58,383 nt of DNA from Anaerolineae bacterium (lineage in GTDB: Bacteria > Chloroflexota > Anaerolineae > Aggregatilineales > Phototrophicaceae), in assembly GCA_013360465.1 (NCBI GenBank), contig JABWBO010000047.1, positions 1 to 58,383 on the forward strand, in the 5' to 3' direction. Below, piece by piece: positions 8,853 through 17,905 of the stretch (within the stretch, counting starts at the first letter, position 1; each line of letters opens with the position of its first letter). The position numbers and the translations under genes are program-made. The notes under the pieces are model-generated. The model was not told where the DNA came from, did no database searches, and saw only the letters and a program-made list of their open reading frames with translations.

Positions 8853-9404
8853 ATGAACGCGATTTGTCGAGGTTGCGATTTACTGCTACCCGTAAATGAT
8901 CTGGGTTTGTGCGACGATTGTTACGCGAGGCTGGAACGTGATCTGATCCGGATGCGCGATTGGGAGTATTCCGCAGATGCGTTCGGAGTACCTGACGCGC
9001 AGCTTGAAACCCTACGAGATCGCGTCATTCGTGACTACGGCGCTGCTTATGAACTCCTTGAGCAGCCGCACGAGTTCAAGCCCAAGAACAAGCGCAGCAA
9101 ATCCCGCGCCACTCAGCGCAAGCGTGAGATTGCCGCGCAAGCGATACGAGAATATAGCACCGATGACGTGTTGCAAGCGGCACACGATTTCATTCAGGCA
9201 CAGACTGAATCTTGGGTCAACTTCAGCCGGGTTTCGCAGCATCTCTATGAACGGTTCTATCACCTCAAACCGAAGCGATTAGGTGCGCCGGGGAAGAAGT
9301 ACAAAAGTCTGCTCAAATTCATTGCGGATTACCCGGATCGCTTCCAACTGCGCTCGGAACCCGATCAACGCGGTGTGTATTGGATCCGCCTGAGCGACGG
9401 CTAG
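8853..9404 (+). CDS. Zinc-ribbon protein with basic linker, unknown function
   Basis: A 183-aa protein from ATG 8853; upstream GTG and TTG starts are possible, and no strong ribosome site decides. Residues 4-26 hold CRGC and CDDC, a four-cysteine zinc ribbon. A basic linker (KPKNKRSKSRATQRKRE) follows near 80-97. The C-terminal about 70 residues (FIQAQTESWVNFSRVSQHLY and on) look like a winged-helix or OST-HTH-like nucleic-acid-binding unit ending VYWIRLSDG. The gene converges on the HU-like gene and their stops overlap by 4 bp. Zinc ribbon plus DNA-binding-like tail suggests a regulator or a component acting on nucleic acid. No named family recognised. Confidence 0.5.
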   Translation: MNAICRGCDLLLPVNDLGLCDDCYARLERDLIRMRDWEYSADAFGVPDAQLETLRDRVIRDYGAAYELLEQPHEFKPKNKRSKSRATQRKREIAAQAIREYSTDDVLQAAHDFIQAQTESWVNFSRVSQHLYERFYHLKPKRLGAPGKKYKSLLKFIADYPDRFQLRSEPDQRGVYWIRLSDG

Positions 9405-9670
9405 GATTGTTCGTTCAGCTTCTCACGCAATGCTTTGCTCGCTCGCAGCTTGACTTGGCGAAACCTCGTCCGCAGAAACGGATTGTCACGGTATCTTTCG
9501 ACAATCTGCATCTCCAGCACCATGAAATGCTCAATCTCGATGCGCCCGCCGCTGACCAATTCCTCCGTCCAGACCTCCACCAACGTCTCGATCACGCGCT
9601 CCACATCGCGGTTGCTCAGGCGCGTCCGGCGACCAATCTCACGCACCATCGTTTTCTTGTTCAGACTCAT
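9401..9670 (-). CDS. HU/IHF-like DNA-binding protein
   Basis: An 89-aa protein opening MSLNKKTMVREIGRRTRLSN, then a long helix (RDVERVIETLVEVWTEEL) and a beta arm beginning SGGRIEIEHFMVLEMQIV. This order (helix-helix-beta arm) and length fit the HU/IHF family, in which the dimer bends DNA. The usual GFGxF segment is altered to EHFMVLE, so it is a divergent member. Its start overlaps the stop of the VirD4 gene by 4 bp, so it is the last gene of the - strand mobilisation operon. There it may help shape the relaxosome, as IHF does for other plasmids. A second, more canonical HU gene lies at 29334-29597. Confidence 0.65.
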   Translation of the reverse strand: MSLNKKTMVREIGRRTRLSNRDVERVIETLVEVWTEELVSGGRIEIEHFMVLEMQIVERYRDNPFLRTRFRQVKLRASKALREKLNEQS

Positions 9671-11682
9671 CGCGTTCGCTCCTGACGATATCGCTGATAC
9701 TGCCCACGAAGTTGGCTCAACGGCACGGTTTTGACCTTGCCGTCCGTGGCTTTGATGACCTTGGCTTGCAGGGCGTTTTCAAAGGCGACGGCGATGGACG
9801 ATGGGCTGCCCGCAATCGGTTCGGCGGTGGGCGGCTCTGCCGTGTCGGGTTCAAACTCGTCGAAGTCGATGCCGCGTTCCAACAGCAGCGGTTCACTCCC
9901 CTTCGCTCCCGTCAAACGCCGTTTCCAGTCAGCGCGCTCATAGAAGCGGGTCAACCGAGCATTCAGGATCACCTGCGTGGCAAAACCCGTTTCGACATAC
10001 CGGGCGAAAATCGTGCAATTACCGACCTGCGGCGTGATCACTTCATCGACGGTCAGCAGTGGACGCTGGCGCAGGTGACTGTTGGGATCATCCTGATTGG
10101 CGTCCGTCGTCGCCGTGCCGCTCGCCTTGCTGTAGAACTCCGCTGTATCCGCGTCGCAGCCGCCGTAGATCACCTGCGTTGCCAACCCGGTGAACAGCGC
10201 CTGCGTTCCTTCTCGCCCGTACAACATCTCGAACTGTCCCTTCGTCTGCGCGCCAATTAAGATCGAGATGCGGCGTTTGCGGACGAGGTTCACATCGGCG
10301 ACGAGGCTGTCGAGCTTGCCCAACGTCGGGAACTCATCGAGGATCACGCCGACCGGGACGGGTAGCGGACCTCTGTTGCGTTCGCCGATGGTATCGAGGT
10401 CGAGCATGAGCTTGCGCAGCGTCGCGCCGAGATAGGAGGCATAAACCGCGCGCATTCGCCCCGGACAGGTCAGAACGACGACGGTGGGTTGCTCGACCAC
10501 CAGTTCGGCATCGAAGTCAGATGCAGAAGTGTTGGCGCGCACGTCGATGGATGCCCAACCCGTGAGGGCGGTCGCCAGCGTCGCAATCACGTTCGATGCG
10601 ACCTTGCCATCCGATCCGACTGATGCGATGAAGCTGTTCGCCAGCAGTGCCGCATCGTCCTTTTTCGACTTGAGCGCCTTCGCCAGCGCTTTCACGTCGT
10701 TCATGGCGTTGTAAATTGCGCCAAGATTATCGAAGCGGATCAGGCAGGCGGCGAGCAGCGCAGCGGCACTGTCCGTCCAGAAGCGGTTGTCACCTTGCGC
10801 CGAGGGCACCAGCACATCGGCAATCGCCCGCGCATCGGACACATTGTCGATGCCTTGCGCGAGGTTGTAACGCGGTCCGGCGGCGCTGGTCGGATCATGC
10901 ACGACGACCAAGTGACGGGTAACGGCGGCGTACTTGAGGATATGGGCGGTAATTTCACCCTGCGGATCAGCCACGACGAGCGAATGCCCGGAGAGCATCC
11001 GGTCGGCAATCGCCGGGAGAATGATCCCCTGCGTCTTACCCGAACCGGGACCGCCGAGCGTCAGGATGCCACGTGCTACGTCTTCTCCACCGAGGCAGAA
11101 TTGCCCCGTCCCTACATCGAGCCGCCGTTTCTGCTCACCCCAAAATGCACCGAGTAGGATCAGTCCTTCGGGATCGGGACGGCGGAAGCGGCGGTACTCG
11201 CGCAGGGTGCAGAAGTGGGACGACCCCAACGCCCCGCGTTTGATCATCGGCGCACGCAGACGGTCGATCTTCTCGCGCAGCCACCCACCGTTCCGCAGCA
11301 GGCTGTGCAGTCCGATAGTGGTCATCATCAAGACAAACGCCAAAAATATGCCGAACAGGAACAGACGCATTGTGTGGATGCCCGGCGGTGCGCCGACCAG
11401 CAGATCGATCACGTCGCTGGCATTTGAGGGTCCGCGTTTCACTGCTTGATCGCCAAGCAGCATCAAATAGCCTGTCGCTGCCGTCAGCAGCACGACCGCA
11501 TAGGTCATGGCGAGTAGAACGCGCTGCACCCATGAGGCATTCGCGCCTTCAGCGTTAGTTCGCCGTATGCTGGCTCCAAGCGAAGTCGCAGTAATCAGCA
11601 TCACCATTGGCGTGCAGCACAACAGCGGAAAGAGTAGTCCAGTGAGCGCGTCCCGCCCATCTGTAAACAGCCAGTAAATCAT
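9667..11682 (-). CDS. virD4: VirD4/TraG-type conjugative coupling protein
   Basis: A 671-aa protein. ATG 11682 is chosen because AAGGAG lies 6 bp upstream and the start overlaps the stop of the small gene before it. The N-terminal about 140 residues hold several hydrophobic segments (e.g. LFPLLCCTPMVMLITATSLG, LFLFGIFLAFVLMMTTIGL). The ATPase core follows, with Walker A GGPGSGKT at 210-217 and Walker B VGVILDEF at 444-451, followed by PTLGKL as in TraG/VirD4 proteins. ADPQGE and a late GCDADTAEFYSKASG segment also match that family. The protein links the relaxase-DNA complex to the T4SS channel. The C-terminal 80 residues are an acidic, Pro-rich extension. Confidence 0.92.
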   Translation of the reverse strand: MIYWLFTDGRDALTGLLFPLLCCTPMVMLITATSLGASIRRTNAEGANASWVQRVLLAMTYAVVLLTAATGYLMLLGDQAVKRGPSNASDVIDLLVGAPPGIHTMRLFLFGIFLAFVLMMTTIGLHSLLRNGGWLREKIDRLRAPMIKRGALGSSHFCTLREYRRFRRPDPEGLILLGAFWGEQKRRLDVGTGQFCLGGEDVARGILTLGGPGSGKTQGIILPAIADRMLSGHSLVVADPQGEITAHILKYAAVTRHLVVVHDPTSAAGPRYNLAQGIDNVSDARAIADVLVPSAQGDNRFWTDSAAALLAACLIRFDNLGAIYNAMNDVKALAKALKSKKDDAALLANSFIASVGSDGKVASNVIATLATALTGWASIDVRANTSASDFDAELVVEQPTVVVLTCPGRMRAVYASYLGATLRKLMLDLDTIGERNRGPLPVPVGVILDEFPTLGKLDSLVADVNLVRKRRISILIGAQTKGQFEMLYGREGTQALFTGLATQVIYGGCDADTAEFYSKASGTATTDANQDDPNSHLRQRPLLTVDEVITPQVGNCTIFARYVETGFATQVILNARLTRFYERADWKRRLTGAKGSEPLLLERGIDFDEFEPDTAEPPTAEPIAGSPSSIAVAFENALQAKVIKATDGKVKTVPLSQLRGQYQRYRQERTR

Positions 11683-11858
11683 GAGCGCTCCTTCTGGCGG
11701 CGGCTGCGTCGTCCAATCCACCAACCGATCAGTGCTGTGATGAGTACAGTTAGGTAGATGCCTTCGCCGTTGGGTAACTTAAAGATGCGTCCGATGGCTG
11801 CTCCTGCCAGCACGAGCGTGACCAGCGTGAACAATCCAAGCCAGTGATAGTTCTGCAT
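11679..11858 (-). CDS. Small membrane protein, 59 aa
   Basis: Translating 11858 to 11679 gives 59 residues beginning MQNYHWLGLFTLVTLVL. It has two hydrophobic helices (about 6-22 and 34-49) joined by a short loop (GRIFKLPNGEG) and a strongly basic tail (GRRSRRQKERS). AGGAGG lies a few bases upstream of the ATG and the stop overlaps the VirD4 start (ATGA), so it is very likely translated and coupled to VirD4. A two-helix protein directly before a coupling protein may be a small partner that stabilises it at the membrane. No family recognised. Confidence 0.65.
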   Translation of the reverse strand: MQNYHWLGLFTLVTLVLAGAAIGRIFKLPNGEGIYLTVLITALIGWWIGRRSRRQKERS

Positions 11859-11866
11859 TGCGCCTC

Positions 11867-12532
11867 CTAAAGGGAGAAAAAGTCGTCCAAATCGATCTCA
11901 TCGTTACGCTGCATGTCTGCTTGGGGTTCTTCGCGCAGCGGTCGCCAATCGATACCACGCTCGTCGAGTATGTCGGCAAAGTGCTGCGCAGCGATATCAC
12001 GGAATAGACGGTCATGACCTTTCGTCGTGTTGTTGTAGACGGGGATGCGATCAGCCGTTGAGGGTGCTGTGCCGGGCAGAATTACATGCGTGTGCAAATG
12101 CTCCTGCGGCGGCTCACCGTCTTTGCCCTTTGTTTTCGCGTTGTGCATAAGGAAGCTGTATTCGGGAACATCGAAGCCGCGCTCGGTGTAGTAGTCCTCA
12201 ACGACGCGCTCGGTCAGTTCGTAGAGTAGCGCTCGACGCTCACTCTGCGGGACAAGTTCCATCAAGTCGGGAGCGGGGGAGATCACCCATGTCCATGCAA
12301 GGACATGCTTGCTTTGCAATGCATCGCAATTCTTGAAGATTTCGCCGTAAGACACACCCATGCCGTGATCTTGCCAGCGCTCGTAGGCGTGGTTTTGTGC
12401 AAGGTGGTTGTTCTTTTTATCCCGATACTGCAAATATTTGAGCGTGGCTTTCAAGCCCTGCCGCCCCGTGCCGCGTCCGGCGCGTTTGTGTCCCTTGTAC
12501 GCCCAATCCGGAATGATGATCGGTTTGCTCAT
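11867..12532 (-). CDS. Relaxase (mobilisation endonuclease)
   Basis: A 221-aa protein. Residues 145-149 read HLHTH followed by VILPG, the histidine triad that coordinates the metal in relaxases (motif III). A preceding strand-rich region contains HVLAWTWVISPAPDL and candidate catalytic tyrosines near the N terminus (LKYLQYRDKK, about 33-36). The ORF ends shortly after the nuclease domain with an acidic tail (DEIDLDDFFSL), so there is no helicase or primase domain. This gives a compact MobA-like enzyme that would nick at oriT and stay linked to the transferred strand. It overlaps the RHH accessory gene by 4 bp and lies 8 bp before the small membrane protein. The catalytic tyrosine was not proven. 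Confidence 0.72.
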   Translation of the reverse strand: MSKPIIIPDWAYKGHKRAGRGTGRQGLKATLKYLQYRDKKNNHLAQNHAYERWQDHGMGVSYGEIFKNCDALQSKHVLAWTWVISPAPDLMELVPQSERRALLYELTERVVEDYYTERGFDVPEYSFLMHNAKTKGKDGEPPQEHLHTHVILPGTAPSTADRIPVYNNTTKGHDRLFRDIAAQHFADILDERGIDWRPLREEPQADMQRNDEIDLDDFFSL

Positions 12533-12903
12533 GCGTCACCGTTCGGTGGGCGGAGCGCCGCAATCTGTTTGAGCAGTGCCTCGCCATCGCGCGCTGCGGC
12601 TGCCATCGCTTCGTCGATGGCTTCGCCGCTCTCGTCCCCTAGCACGGTTGCCAGTAGGAACGTCAGCATCAGCATCTGAAACGTCAGCGTGCTTTCCAGC
12701 CGATCAAGCCGGGCTTGCAGCGAACGCTGGAAGTGCCGGCGGCTCCCAACCACATCCGACTGCTGATCGAGGTAGTGACGGATGGCATCACGAATCAGGT
12801 CGTTCTCTGAGACGTCGCGCCCATGTTTAGCGGCAATCTGCGCCAGCAGATCGCGCATTTCCGGGGTCATACTGATGCTGCGGCGGACGGTCTTGGTCGC
12901 CAT
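12529..12903 (-). CDS. Ribbon-helix-helix relaxosome accessory protein with membrane segment
   Basis: A 124-aa protein. The start KTVRRSISMTPEMRDLLAQI has ribbon-helix-helix character, followed by GRDVSENDLIRDAIRHYL as second helix. A central basic helix (RHFQRSLQARLDRLEST) leads to a hydrophobic segment (LTFQMLMLTFLLATVL, about residues 73-88) and a helical C terminus. MobC/TraY-like accessory proteins with this fold bind oriT and recruit the relaxase, and a membrane anchor near the coupling protein would fit. It is the first gene of the - strand mobilisation operon, with the hairpin-dense candidate oriT immediately upstream (12.98-13.43 kb). Confidence 0.65.
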   Translation of the reverse strand: MATKTVRRSISMTPEMRDLLAQIAAKHGRDVSENDLIRDAIRHYLDQQSDVVGSRRHFQRSLQARLDRLESTLTFQMLMLTFLLATVLGDESGEAIDEAMAAAARDGEALLKQIAALRPPNGDA

Positions 12904-13028
12904 TGAAACTGCTCCACACTTTGCGCTGTTCCCATTGTGGCAAAGTGCGACTGATGAAAGGCTGTACGATTCCGGCTGTGGGTTGGGAATCGTACAGAGT
13001 CAGGATGGAGGATTCCGGGTCGTGTGTT

Positions 13029-13428
13029 TGCAATGCAGTTGAGGGTGTGGTGTTATGCTTTTCGGACGCAGCCCGAAGGGGTGTGTCCGGTGGGCGGGCA
13101 TGTGCCTGCCCACGTTCCACGCTGCACCGCATGGTGCGGCGTGGGTGCGCCACGTAGAGGCGCACATTAGCCTCCACCGGCGGATGAGGTGGCGAGTTTT
13201 TAACTCGCGGGCTAACCTAAGGTGGTGAGCGAAGCTCATCAACCGGTGGGCACAAGGGAGCAGACGGACGGTCACGCCGCCGTGCCCCTGCCACCTTAGG
13301 TTAGCCGGGCTCCCGTCAACGGGAGCGCAGGTGACTGCGCGGTCACCTGCATTGCGCTTCCTCACACGCGTGTGCCGGGTGGGTGAACAACTGGCATACT
13401 TGTTCATCCGCCACCTGCATTGCCAGAA
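13029..13428. other. Hairpin-dense intergenic region, candidate oriT / structured element A
   Basis: No convincing gene lies between 12904 and 13583. The first about 430 bp hold a run of perfect or near-perfect inverted repeats: GTGCGCC/GGCGCAC near 13144-13172, GCGAGTT/AACTCGC near 13192-13208, GGCTAACCTAAGGTGG/CCACCTTAGGTTAGCC (16 bp, near 13210-13306), GCTCCCGT/ACGGGAGC near 13309-13326, GCAGGTGAC/GTCACCTGC near 13327-13350 and CACACGCGTGTG near 13362-13373. The outer arms CAATGCAG (about 13030) and CTGCATTG (about 13415) could close the whole region. Position directly upstream of the relaxosome genes is typical for oriT. The nick site was not identified. Confidence 0.6.
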
Positions 13429-13429
13429 C

Positions 13430-13583
13430 CCTTAGCTTGCCGTCCCGTGAGGACCCGTGGCGAGTGTTCGCCAATGCCGGGCATTTCTACGCCGTCGTAA
13501 ACCTGTTGCGCTGCGAGCGCCCTAGCCTGCACAAGGGCGTAGCGATGTGGCGATGTTCGTTCCCATGAGTCAGGAGGTCTCTC
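13430..13583 (+). ncRNA. Candidate IS110 bridge-RNA region upstream of the transposase
   Basis: IS110-group elements are known to express a structured bridge RNA from a non-coding end next to the recombinase gene. Here the 150 bp before the ATG hold GGCGAGTGTTCGCC (stem GGCGA/TCGCC, about 13459-13472) and CGCCCT/AGGGCG (about 13519-13540), followed by the ribosome site AGGAGG at 13572-13577. Internal loops that would pair with donor and target could not be assigned without a second copy. Inference from family only. Confidence 0.3.
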
Positions 13584-14799
13584 ATGTATTTTCTGGGCAT
13601 TGACTGGGCGAATGACAAGCACGACCTGTGCCTGTTGGACGCCGATGGTAAAGTCGTCAAAGAGATGACTATTCAGCAGTCGCTCAGCGGTTTTCAGCAG
13701 CTCGAACGCCTGGTCCTGCGTTATGGCGTCGACAACGTGAAGCTGAACATCGAACGCTCGGATGGACTGCTCGTCGATTGGATCATGGCACAGGGGTGGG
13801 CACTGCATATCACGCCGACCATCGTTGTCGCTCGCCGCCGTCCGCGCCGCTCTAAATCCGACCCCACGGATGCGTATTTGCTGGCCTACTTGCTTCGGCT
13901 GCAAGACCCCGACTGCCGGTTGCTCAGCCGTTCCAGCGCCATCGTCCTGCATCTGCGTGAACTCGTCCGCGCACTGGATCATGCCGTCGAGGAACTGCGC
14001 CGTCTCGCCAACCGCCTGCGCTACATCGTGCTGCAATACTTCCCCAACGCTACCAAGCTCTTCACCCGCATCGACCACCTTATCACGCTGGCGTTTCTCG
14101 AACACTACCCCACGCCTGAAGCCGCCCGTAAACTCACCCCCCACCACGCTCAAGCGCTTCCTCAAGCAGCATCACTACTACCGCTACGACCGTATCCCGC
14201 AACTGCTCGAGATTCTCAATCTGCCTACGCCGGCCGCCACCGTACCCGAAGGCTATATCGCGCAGGTGAACGTGCTGGTGCCCATCGTGCGCCAGTTCGT
14301 CCGCACCATCGAGCAGCTCGAAAAACAAGTCGTCGCTGTTTTCCAGACGCATCCCGAAGCCGCCTGGTGGAAAGCCTTTCCCGGTGGACGCGGACCGCTC
14401 ACGCCCGCACGGATGCTGGCATGGGTCGGTGATGACCGCAGTCGCTTTCCGACTGCCGAAGTGATGCAAGCGATTGCCGGTACCGTCCCCATCACCCGCC
14501 GCAGCGGCAAGTCGCACATGGTCGAGTTCCGCCGTGCCTGCTCGCATCCCATGCGCAAAGCCGCAGACGATTTCGCCCGCCAGAGCTGCCGCTACTGTCC
14601 GTGGGCGCGTGACTACCGTGATGCCCAGATCGCCCGTGGGCACAGCAAGTCGCGGGCGTATCGCGCTCTGGCGAACCGCTGGCTCAAGATTGTCTGGACG
14701 CTCTGGCAACGGCGCGAGTGGTACTGTGAAGCCACTCACGTTGCCAACCGCACTCAGCGTGCGCTGCCCAAGCCGCCTGCACTCAAGCGCGCTGGTTAG
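13584..14799 (+). pseudogene. IS110-family transposase, interrupted by one-base frameshift
   Basis: The N-terminal part (from ATG 13584, frame 1) reads FLGIDWANDKHDLCLLD and later NIERSDGLLVDWI and KSDPTDAYLLAYLL, the acidic residues of the IS110 DEDD domain. The C-terminal part (frame +1 relative) reads AIAGTVPITRRSGKS and on, the transposase_20-type domain with its serine region. The two halves join if one C is removed from the six-C run at 14137-14142: the frame then continues RKLTPTTLKRFLKQHHY. The total would be about 400 aa, normal for the family. It may be a dead copy, an assembly error in a homopolymer, or programmed frameshifting. Confidence 0.8.
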
Positions 14800-15100
14800 C
14801 GGCTGACGCACGGCATCCCTGCTTTTCCCCTGCGCTTGGAAGGTCTCTCTTCGAGCGGATAGTTTGTGCTGCCTCCTGCTCGCTTTCATGGCATCCCCTC
14901 CCATTGCTTCCCTGAAATTGACTTCCCCTCTTGACAGATTAAACCTGTCGCCCAACTCCGCCGATGATTCAGCTACACTGAATACCCTGTCGGCAGCCTC
15001 CAATGCGCCCGTCTGCGACGGCTGCATTGCGGCGGGGTTGGTCGGCATCGCGAACGCGATGCGGCGCTGCTGCGAGGCAGCGCCAACGGACAATGATACC
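14800..15100. other. Intergenic region with one perfect hairpin
   Basis: No convincing gene is present; a + strand open frame here lacks a ribosome site and overlaps the helicase end. A perfect 8-bp stem GGCGCTGC/GCAGCGCC with a 6-nt loop occupies 15063-15084, 17 bp beyond the helicase stop on the - strand. It could terminate that transcript, but no T-run follows. Confidence 0.35.
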
Positions 15101-17842
15101 CTAGCTACCCATGAGCGCCATACTGCACAGGACTTGGACTTCATCATCGAGATAGCCGTATTGTTGACACCACGTCGTTCGCGCTACATCGATCCATGCA
15201 TCAAAGGCATCATCATCTGGCATGTGCGGTGACAACAGCGTGTTCGGCGTACAGCGTATTCTCGCCATGATTTGATCGCGCTGTTCGGCATCAAGGACGA
15301 TGTTGCCATCTTTGTTAAACAACAATGCGTATAACCGCCGACGATAACGTACAAGCAGGAAGAGATTTGTGCCGTTGACAGCCCGTTGTGCGCTCCGAAA
15401 TCCGGGCGGCAGTGCCATGATACGTTCACGGTCTTCGGGCTTGATTTGGAGCAAATCGGTGAAAAAGGAACTGGTGCCGAAAGACTCTGTTTTCTCGATA
15501 AAGGTCAGTACTTCGTCAAGGTTGAGTGAAGACTCGGGTTCGGCTTGGAGGTGCTGCGCCAGCGCCGCCATGTCGTATCCGTCGTCCTCATCGGGATTAC
15601 CAAAGTGCATGACGGGAATATCAGCGAGCGCCCGGTGCTGCGCGCTGCGCTCCCGCAAACGGCTGTACCAGCGCATCGCAATCTGAATCTTCGGATTGAG
15701 CATGGCTTCCGGCACGAAGTTATAGATGGTGATTTCACGCGGCTCATGCCAAGGACGCAACACACGCCCCATACGCTGTGCCAACATGAGTACCGTCCAA
15801 GGCAAATCATAATTTACAAGCATGGCGGCATCTTGAAGGTTATACCCTTCAGCGAGGGAAGATGTCACGACTAGAACTTGAATGCTTTCATCGACCGTCT
15901 CCGCGTCGATTACTTCGTTGGCAATCGGAGCAAAGCGGCGCAGCAGCGTGTCGATTTGTTCGCCCTTATGCCCTTCGGTGGTTTCCGCTTTGATTCCTAT
16001 CGCCTTGAGCTGTTCTGAGACATTACGCGCCGTTCGGCGATAGTAGCAAAACACAACGACCTTGTGATGGGCTGCCTTGATGATCTCGACGAGATGCCTA
16101 AATTTGGTATCCGCGCCGCTGTGACGCTCAATGGCTTTTGCATGACGTTGTACAAATCGTGTGAGTTCGGCTTGATTCGCAAAACGAGTTTTCTCGAAAC
16201 CGCCCTCTTTGGCGAGTTTGGTAAACAAATCCTTGATCTGCGCCGGAGATGAGCAGAACTGCTTCACGATTTCAGCTTTGCGGAGTCCCGCGCCGCGCCC
16301 GGATGCAGGTGCTTGCCAATCCGCGCCGCCAAACGCAAGCTGAGCATTTGTTACGGTATTCTCATCGGCAATATTGAGCAAATCGCCAGACAACAGCTCG
16401 ATCAACACGGTGTCAAGCGCATTTGGGAAGACGACCGTCTTGAGATGAATGTGATGGGGGAAGTAGCGCCTACCACCTTTGGCAAAAGTCACGTACCGAT
16501 ACCCATGATCGTCGGTTTCACTGAACTGATGGACAACTGTTGGCGTGGTCAGCGTGGGACACGGAGGCAGTTCGGGCAGTTCGGCAGCGTGCTGCACCGA
16601 CCAATGCGCCTTGTGCGGGATGAGCGCCCCTCTCGTCGCGTGTTCTGACTTCGGGAGCAGGCGCAGCTGTGCATTCACATCGTTGATGCCGCGACTAAAT
16701 GGAGTCGCAGTGAGCAGCAAGGCATAGGCACCGCGTTTGTGGATCGCATCGAAAACACGTTGGTAGCGCTCTTTTTGGCGCTTAGCGGCGAATTTAGGGT
16801 TGCGAAGATGGTGGCTTTCGTCAATCAGCACCAGCGTCTTTTCATCCGTTGCGGTGAGTTCGTACTCAAGCTGACGCAAACTGAAGAACTTCTGCGCGTC
16901 CTTGAGCGAAAATGTCGAATAGGAAAACTCCACGCTCGATACGCGCGCCATGCCCATATGCCGCCGCCAGTTCTCTTTCAGTCCAGCGGGACAGATCACG
17001 AGAACCCGATCAATATCACCCTGCATCCGCAGGTAGGCGGTGATGTGCGCCGCCATGACCGTCTTGCCTAACCCGGTTGAGGCGACCATCATCGCGCCGC
17101 CGTAATCATGCATCGCGTCGAGCGTGCGTGACACTACCGGACGCTGATAGCCCGACAAGGGCGGAAGCTGCGCGGGAACTTCATCCTCTGGCAGATCATA
17201 CAGTTCGAGCAGCGCCCGCGCGTAAACATCATAGGGGCGATATGCGGCAAGGAGTTGAAGCAGCCGGTCAATCAGCGCATCGGTGATCGAGTCGGCGCGG
17301 GCAAAGTATTCGTCAAACCTTGCGACAAAGTAGCAGACATCGACCGGATCAGTCACACGAATGCCCGCTTCGATACTCTTGACCAAGCCGTGATAGGAGC
17401 AGTTGGCGGAGGTCACAACGACGGCTGTTTCGTCTGCGATATAGAGTTTGGCGTGTTGATATAGATAGCGTGCATCCAGCAGCGCACCGGAATCGAAGTC
17501 TGAAGTATTCCCGACAGCGATCAGCAGTTGATTATTCTGCAAAGCGCTGAGCATCTGCCGCATGGCATGAGTTCGTCGATTAAGCGGTCGGGCAAGAAAG
17601 CGCTCGACAAATTCATCCAGCACCGCTTCCAGTCGATCACGCCCGCCTTCTTCGCGTCCGATGAGCAGCAGAACTTGTTTTCCAGCAAGCGCATCCTGCA
17701 AAACCTGATAACCTGACGGTTCAAAGTAGGCGGTGGCGATGCGAATCACCTGAGCAGGATGCAGAGTCTCCTGAACAAGCGCTGCTGCGGAATGGCTGGC
17801 GAAAAAGGGAGCAGATGTCAACATTTGGAAAGCGAATCCCAT
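15101..17842 (-). CDS. Phospholipase-D-like nuclease domain fused to SNF2-type helicase (913 aa)
   Basis: The N-terminal domain carries one PLD half-motif, H130-x-K132 (QHAKLYIADETAVVVTSANCS), the signature of PLD-family nucleases, which usually need two such motifs and so act as dimers. A superfamily 2 helicase core follows: STGLGKT at 255-261, DESHH at 341-345, LLLTATPFSRG, and C-terminal motifs SLAEGYNLQDAAMLVNYDLP and QRMGRVLRP. PLD-helicase fusions are frequent in phage-defence islands (DISARM uses separate SNF2 and PLD proteins). The gene is divergent from the Eco57I-like gene with 63 bp between starts. No ribosome site lies close to the ATG. A related 1079-aa protein lies at 25951. Confidence 0.82.
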   Translation of the reverse strand: MGFAFQMLTSAPFFASHSAAALVQETLHPAQVIRIATAYFEPSGYQVLQDALAGKQVLLLIGREEGGRDRLEAVLDEFVERFLARPLNRRTHAMRQMLSALQNNQLLIAVGNTSDFDSGALLDARYLYQHAKLYIADETAVVVTSANCSYHGLVKSIEAGIRVTDPVDVCYFVARFDEYFARADSITDALIDRLLQLLAAYRPYDVYARALLELYDLPEDEVPAQLPPLSGYQRPVVSRTLDAMHDYGGAMMVASTGLGKTVMAAHITAYLRMQGDIDRVLVICPAGLKENWRRHMGMARVSSVEFSYSTFSLKDAQKFFSLRQLEYELTATDEKTLVLIDESHHLRNPKFAAKRQKERYQRVFDAIHKRGAYALLLTATPFSRGINDVNAQLRLLPKSEHATRGALIPHKAHWSVQHAAELPELPPCPTLTTPTVVHQFSETDDHGYRYVTFAKGGRRYFPHHIHLKTVVFPNALDTVLIELLSGDLLNIADENTVTNAQLAFGGADWQAPASGRGAGLRKAEIVKQFCSSPAQIKDLFTKLAKEGGFEKTRFANQAELTRFVQRHAKAIERHSGADTKFRHLVEIIKAAHHKVVVFCYYRRTARNVSEQLKAIGIKAETTEGHKGEQIDTLLRRFAPIANEVIDAETVDESIQVLVVTSSLAEGYNLQDAAMLVNYDLPWTVLMLAQRMGRVLRPWHEPREITIYNFVPEAMLNPKIQIAMRWYSRLRERSAQHRALADIPVMHFGNPDEDDGYDMAALAQHLQAEPESSLNLDEVLTFIEKTESFGTSSFFTDLLQIKPEDRERIMALPPGFRSAQRAVNGTNLFLLVRYRRRLYALLFNKDGNIVLDAEQRDQIMARIRCTPNTLLSPHMPDDDAFDAWIDVARTTWCQQYGYLDDEVQVLCSMALMGS

Positions 17843-17905
17843 GTTTTGGATTAAGAGTTCCTGTTAGAATAATACAATGCGAGCTGCCCCTTCAATAGGT
17901 TAAGA

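Larger units (their letters stand above)
13430..14860 (+). mobile_element. IS110-family-like insertion sequence (boundaries uncertain)
   Basis: The transposase gene at 13584-14799 belongs to the IS110 group, whose members lack terminal inverted repeats and carry non-coding ends. The upstream 150 bp contains small hairpins and a strong ribosome site, and about 60 bp of AT-poor non-coding DNA follows the gene. No terminal repeat or duplicated target was found, as expected, so the limits given are only approximate. The element abuts the hairpin-rich candidate oriT. That fits the tendency of some IS110-group elements to insert at structured sites, but the junction itself cannot be read from one copy. 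Confidence 0.4.

Noticed and set aside
13210-13306. Integron attC-like site in the hairpin region (GGCTAAC / GTTAGCC)
   Set aside because: The ends do not match the RYYYAAC and GTTRRRY boxes, and there is no integron integrase in the window.
12980-13430. CRISPR array
   Set aside because: The repeats here are inverted hairpins of differing sequence, not equally spaced direct repeats, and no cas gene is present.
14864-15232. + strand open frame of 122 codons after the IS110 gene
   Set aside because: No ribosome site, protein sequence lacks pattern, and it overlaps the end of the helicase gene in antisense.
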